DNA of 64,000 nt from Xylogone sp. PMI_703 (taxonomy: Eukaryota > Ascomycota > Leotiomycetes), in assembly GCA_021399445.1 (NCBI GenBank), contig JAJTUQ010000002.1, positions 2,232,001 to 2,296,000 of the forward strand, written 5' to 3'. This document shows, in pieces, positions 59,295 through 64,000 of the stretch. The position numbers and the translations under genes are program-made. The number at the start of each line of letters is the position of its first letter. Position 1 is the stretch's first letter. Under the pieces are notes generated by a model. It worked only from the letters and a program-made list of their open reading frames with translations, was not told where the DNA came from and did not search any database.

Positions 59295-62034
59295 TTTCTT
59301 GTTTATGTTTGTACCGATAACTGATCAAGTACGGTTATCCTTCTTCTATTCCACTCATTACATGGGATATCGACTCCTCACAAATGGAGAAACCCAGGAT
59401 TATATGAATGAGACAGTTAAATCGAGACAGACATGTCTGGTGATGGCAACTTCACACGGCTATGTCGAGCAATTGCTAGGCCTCGCCTATAAATATGTCA
59501 GGCCTTCAGATCGAGGAATCATTCACTGAAAATAGGACACCATAGGCACAGATTTTTAAGCTGATCCATGGTGGTGTGATAATCTGAGCATCCTTAGAAG
59601 CTGTGGTTGAATCGGATAGATTTATTATTGATGCTACCTCCATCGCAGAACTCTGTACAGATCGGATGGTTGGCGTCGATTACCAACACGGAACGGCACG
59701 ATCTGATATACAGAGAGCCACAGCTTGTATAGGTAGGCAAGTGCGTATAGAAAGGTCGAAAAAAGCTCACAAGACGCACGAACCTTGCCGTCACTTCCGT
59801 CTAAGAAAAGCCAAAAAAATCACTTGGCTCACTCTTGTAATCAGCCTCCCGGTGGACAACATAATTGGCACAGTGGTACCTGATAGGCCACAGCGTATTG
59901 ATGTTTGATTTGGTAATACTGTGCCAATTCATTTGCCCACCGGGGTGTCAGCCTTAGATGATCTAGGTCTATTATTTAGGACGGTACCGCAAAAGTAACG
60001 TTGGACCCAACTGGTCGCTGGGCCACCGAAACCTAGAGACCCAAGACTAGGAAGACTGAGACGTTGGAGAGCTTCAGAATGAGCCCCTTCCAAAATACAT
60101 GAACGGCGGAGTACCGAACAGGGCAACGGGAGCGACACAGGGGACTTCTTGGCAGGGGTAGGCTAACCGGAAGCGCACACTCAGGGCCTGAGAGACGCTG
60201 GGAGCAGCGCATCTCGAAAATCCTTGACGATCGCGGTTTTGTTACACAGCGCTGTGATGGGTTTGAGTTGAGGATCTTCTGAGCTGCGGGAGGGATTAGA
60301 AAGTTTATCAGGCAAGTCACGGAAGGTTTACACGGGGCAGGATCCTGTAGTCTGTGGGCCGATATCCAGCAGAATGGTTGAAGTCTAAATGACCACAACC
60401 TAATGCATCGGTGCTGCATGAGTATCCTCGTACTCTCCATCCTAGCTTAAGAGGCTCTCACAACGGACACCACTACAATACCGGTATTATTAAAGGACCT
60501 CATATGTTGGATGCCGCAGAGGTATTTCCCAAGTCTCTACGGAGATACTCTCGGTAATCTTGCTGTGCCATCAACCCTACGGCATCGCGTGTAATACTGG
60601 TGATGGCCTCCATGAACCCTTCCGGTCCAACTAGCCCGTATCCGACTCACTCTAACCACGCCGCCGGTATAACTCTCAAAAGGGCACTTCAAATCCGTTC
60701 GATTTGTTTGACCTTACGAGAGCACCATCATCCCTTCGCGAATCATCGCTCCCGCACTCCCGTCTCTGTATCAGGTTCCCTGGGAACGAGTTTCATCCTA
60801 AACGAGGGCGTGTGGACCCTGGGCTGACATGCGACGGAGGCGCGCGCTGAGGAGCTCCAGGGGCTTTTGACTGGTAGGCATCAGATAACCTTAAGCGCTG
60901 GACACGAGCCGGAATTGAGCCTTATTCCCGAAGAAGGGGTTCATTCAGGCGCAGGACGTTGAAAATTGTCAATGGAAGTCGTCGCGAGAGATCTTACTAT
61001 CCAGAATCTTCGAAGTTGAACTCCTACTGTACTATACTACATTCGGCAACGGTCTCAGTGATGCACCCGGTCACCTAGGAATAGCCATGATGTATCTGTG
61101 ATGATTCTCTCTCGAGTACTTCCTGCCACTCTCTCCAAATCGACATCTCTGTATGCAGGTGGCCTTATTATTGCTTGGCTGGAAGCGCTATCTCTTTGAT
61201 AGTTTCATAATCTTCTGTACTACAACGGTACGATACATAATCTGTGATTTCTTTGACAATTTTCTTGAGCATACCAGCACTCACGGCCACCTGCAGATGG
61301 AGTTGCACAGGGTTTGCCTCAAAGATGATTCCAAACTGGAGTCTAAATGGAAGGTTGCGGCGACCTCGGTTGCTGGCGAGAGAACTCACAGGCCCCGTTA
61401 CCTAGAGTGCACCCCAGGAAGCTCCTTGTCTCAGCTCTGATCAACATCTGCCTCACATATCATCCTTCCATCCACGGACAGGCGCCGGCTCAATCTAATC
61501 AACGCTTCTGCACCTGTTTCCGTCCGATGTTCTCAAGGCTCGCTTGTTCTTGCTTGTGGCTGCTCCTGCCGGCCTCCTTTCAGTACCACTCCTCCAAGAG
61601 TGAAACCGCGTAGAAGCTTCCTCAAGCTTTGAAACTGAAGCACGAAGGAGGCCCGTATAGAGGCCATCTAGCAGAGGTAATACTACCAGCCCCGCCAGGC
61701 CTCACGATGACCCATTCCAAAGGCCCAAACGCGACCCTTGGCGTACAGGCGCCAGTGTCCTGGAGTAGATATACTATGGCTAAGTACCCTCTTAACTCTC
61801 TTCTGTTTCTTCTTCATCGACTTCAAGTTCGAACATTCGCTTTCTATTCCTTTCCATTCATTACTCTGGTAGTTTTCTCTTCTATCGAGCGACTGGGTCG
61901 TCTCTTCTTGACTTCGTCCTTCCACACTTACTTTCGTACCATTGGCTGGTCCTACTTCGACTTTCTTTAAATTCCCTATTTTCCAAGCCGGTCAACACAG
62001 TTACAATTTCCAACTACCTACGTCAGTCGACATC
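59295..62034. other. gene-poor intergenic region
   Basis: Apart from the inverted repeat at 59848-59944, I see no supported gene in this 2.7 kb. The last ~250 bases (61790-62034) are C/T-rich on the + strand (CTTCTTCATCGACTTC, TTCTTGACTTCGTCC), as expected for the leader of the strongly expressed-looking secreted protein gene that starts at 62035. Confidence 0.45.
59848..59944. repeat. 97-bp inverted-repeat hairpin, MITE-like
   Basis: Two 33-bp arms, 59848-59880 and 59912-59944, are inverted copies with about 27 of 33 positions matching. They share CCCGGTGG/CCACCGGG ends and an internal AATTGGCACAGT/ACTGTGCCAATT block. The loop is 31 nt. A foldback of this size in an intergenic stretch resembles a miniature inverted-repeat element or a hairpin at a transcript end. 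No flanking target duplication is obvious. Confidence 0.55.
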
Positions 62035-63692
62035 ATGCTATTCCCATCATTCGCAGTCATTGCCCTGGCATCGGCCGGAATTGCAGAGGCTCGGTCTCTT
62101 CCGCATATAAGAGGGGTGGAGAGGCCTCTAGGAAGACGACAAAACGATAACAGCCTTAACCTAGACCCCAATGCCGTCCAACAGGGTTCCTTTGGAGATG
62201 GATCTAAAGAAATTGGTGCCAATGAAGCAAACCAAGCAAAGTCCCTTACTTCTCAAAACAACTTCATCAACTATTGCGCTGGAAAGACTCTTACCAATGG
62301 TCTGCAAATTCTTACAGGATCATGTAACGGTATCAGTAAGTATCATCACGACCACTTTAATTTGGGTATCTAATCCTGACTTCCATAGTTATGGGTGATA
62401 TTCCCGCAAAGAACAAGATGATGTCCTCGATCATCACCTTCCCTAGACAAGGCGGAGCACCAATTCCTTCAGATACAACCTTTAACATCACGGTCCAGAT
62501 GTCCGGTATTGAAGCTGGAGCCTTCACTAATGCTGACGCAACTTACTATGCTGCTCCCCAACAGCTGGTCAATGGTGTTGTTCAGGGTCACACTCACGTC
62601 ACAGTACAAGATTTGGGTAAGGACTTGAACCCCAAAAACGCACCAGACCCAACACAATTCGCATTCTTCAAGGGTATCAACGATCCAGGAAATGGCCGCG
62701 GCCTTCTCACAGCCGTTGTTACTGGAGGCTTACCAGCTGGAAATTATCGTGTTTGCACCATGGCATCGGCATCTAACCACCAACCTGCTCTCATGCCTGT
62801 TGCACAAAGAGGCACTGTCGATGATTGCACCAAATTTGTTGTATCAGGAGATGGAACTACCATTAACGATGCTGCGAACAATGGCTCTAAGGGTATTGCG
62901 GCCGCGGCCGCCGCTGCTTCAGCAGTCGCTGCAGGTCCCAATGCTGCGCAGAGTACGATTGAGGGAGCTGGTGCAACTGCTACAGGTACCAGTGGTAACA
63001 ATAACAGCCAGGGCAGCGGTAGCAACAACAATAACAGTGGTAGCAACAACAACGGAAGCGGCAACAGCAATAATAACCAGGGAAGCGACAATAGCCAAGG
63101 GGGCAATAAGGGTGGTAGCAAAGGTGGAAAGGATGTGACCAACGGCAACGGTAGTCAAGGCGGCAATAGCAATGGCAACAGCGCAACAGAAACAGACTGC
63201 ACTGCTCCAGGTACCGTCACGGCAACAGTCACCGTACCGCCCACAGCTGCTGCTACCAGTGACTGCCCTACTGAAGTTACATCCACAGTACTTGCAACCA
63301 CGACAGTTACTCAAGGTGCAGGTTCAGCACAGGCTACAGGCTCATCCAACAATAACTCCAAGGGTTCATCATCTCCGTCAAATAATAACTCCAAGGGCTC
63401 GTCGTCGTTGAACAATAACTCTCAAAGCTCATCATCATCATCAGCTTCCGGGTCTTCCTCTTCAGGCTCTGCATTGGGAGGAATTGCAGCACCACCGGTC
63501 ACTGACTCGGGGAACTCAAAGAGACCTTTCGAAGTCAACGGTAACACATTCGTTAACAAGTCTGCTGCCGTCCAAAGAGCATGCGATATTCAGTTCAACG
63601 CTTGTGCCAATGCTGTAAACGGCCAGAAATTGGCTGGTGTCACCATCTCTCAGTGCTCAGCTCAACAACAGACCTGTCTAAGTTCGGCGTAG
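62035..63692 (+). CDS. secreted Asn/Ser/Gly-rich cell-surface-type protein
   Basis: Two exons, 62035..62335 and 62389..63692, give 534 residues. The N-terminus is a signal peptide (MLFPSFAVIALASAGIAEA). A likely Kex2-type dibasic site lies in RPLGRRQND. The folded N-terminal domain (about 60-285) has FINYCAGKTLTNGLQILTGS, then MGDIPAKNKMMSSIITFPR, GHTHVTVQDLG and PAGNYRVCTMASASNHQPAL. It matches a family of secreted fungal proteins that databases have sometimes labelled as ribosomal protein S17, a name the sequence does not support. A low-complexity region rich in Asn, Ser and Gly follows (about 300-475), with Thr-rich TVTATVTVPPTAAAT. A conserved C-terminal segment with KRPFEVNGNTFVNKSAAVQ and four cysteines ends the protein. 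No GPI-anchor tail is visible. It is probably a wall or secreted protein. Its function is unknown. Confidence 0.85.
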
Positions 63693-64000
63693 ATGGCTTG
63701 AGCTTACTATTGGATCTTTTACCGACGCTTGGGTAGCATGGATGAGATGGAATGCAAGGGAGGAATCTAGGGATTATTATTTTTTTAAAGTCCGAAGTTG
63801 TGCAGGTGTGGATGGACAAATGTCAAATTTATTTACTTTTTGTATTTATATCTTCTGTTCCCTAGCAAATGCTTTTTCAGCCATGACTTCTTTATTATGG
63901 TTTTGCAGATAAGCAAGAGACTTCGATCTGTGCGATACTTGATCCTACCTCTAGCCATAGCGAAATGTTCATGGAGAGAGCAATAATTGAAGTGTAGTAA
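63693..64000. other. 3' flank of the secreted protein gene
   Basis: AT-rich sequence following the stop at 63692, presumably 3' untranslated region. A short T-rich tract lies near 63779-63788. I see no further gene before the window ends. Confidence 0.4.

Noticed and set aside
62692..63411. Long frames on both strands across the secreted protein gene (poly-Leu, poly-Cys, poly-Ala products)
   Set aside because: These are shadows of the Asn/Ser/Gly repeat codons in the other frames.

Overview
This window comes from a filamentous ascomycete (Pezizomycotina). The genes carry short spliceosomal introns of about 45-160 nt, with GTAAGT/GTGAGT-like donors and CTAAC-like branch points. The gene content (INO80, ARB1, OCRL-type phosphatase, Elp3, a Mep2-type ammonium transporter, fungal P450, Baeyer-Villiger monooxygenase and NmrA-like reductase) is typical of such genomes. 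A Leotiomycete-like genome is plausible, but I cannot prove this from sequence alone. There are no CRISPR arrays or bacterial operons, and I recognised no tRNA or rRNA genes by eye.

Layout. 0.6-2.1 kb: a seven-transmembrane GPCR (+). 3.8-9.2 kb: INO80 (-). 11.5-13.5 kb: ABC-F ATPase ARB1 (-). 14.3-24.4 kb: a gene-poor, AT-richer stretch. It holds a truncated ABM-like gene, a CCCH zinc-finger gene, a spliced and divergent ribosomal protein L14 gene, a broken GIY-YIG-like gene, a wrecked SF1 helicase/zinc-knuckle gene and several diverged repeats. 24.5-26.4 kb: a six-exon Mep2-type ammonium transporter with a long upstream region carrying GATA motifs. 30.2-33.3 kb: an OCRL-like inositol polyphosphate 5-phosphatase, divergent from a Dcp1-like gene (33.9-34.5 kb). 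35.0-40.7 kb: a second gene-poor block with dispersed and tandem repeats. 40.8-44.2 kb: a kinase-like/vWA fusion. 44.9-47.0 kb: cytochrome P450 (-). 48.0-49.4 kb: AP-2 mu (-). 49.9-51.2 kb: succinyl-CoA ligase alpha (-), divergent from ELP3 (51.5-53.3 kb). 53.9-57.8 kb: an NmrA/EasG-like reductase and a Baeyer-Villiger-type flavoprotein, both (-), separated by a dispersed repeat. 58.9-59.3 kb: a small lipocalin-like gene. 62.0-63.7 kb: a secreted, Asn/Ser/Gly-rich wall-type protein.

How the parts relate. The housekeeping genes act in unrelated pathways (chromatin, ribosome biogenesis, phosphoinositides, decapping, endocytosis, TCA cycle, tRNA modification) and look like independent transcription units. 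The two adjacent redox genes at 54-58 kb could serve one small-molecule pathway, but no backbone synthase is present. Most of what is unusual lies in the two gene-poor blocks, where copies differ largely by C/T and G/A changes, as expected of decayed, possibly RIP-affected, repeats. Exon joins were derived by hand. For the main genes the stated exon lengths add up to an open frame.
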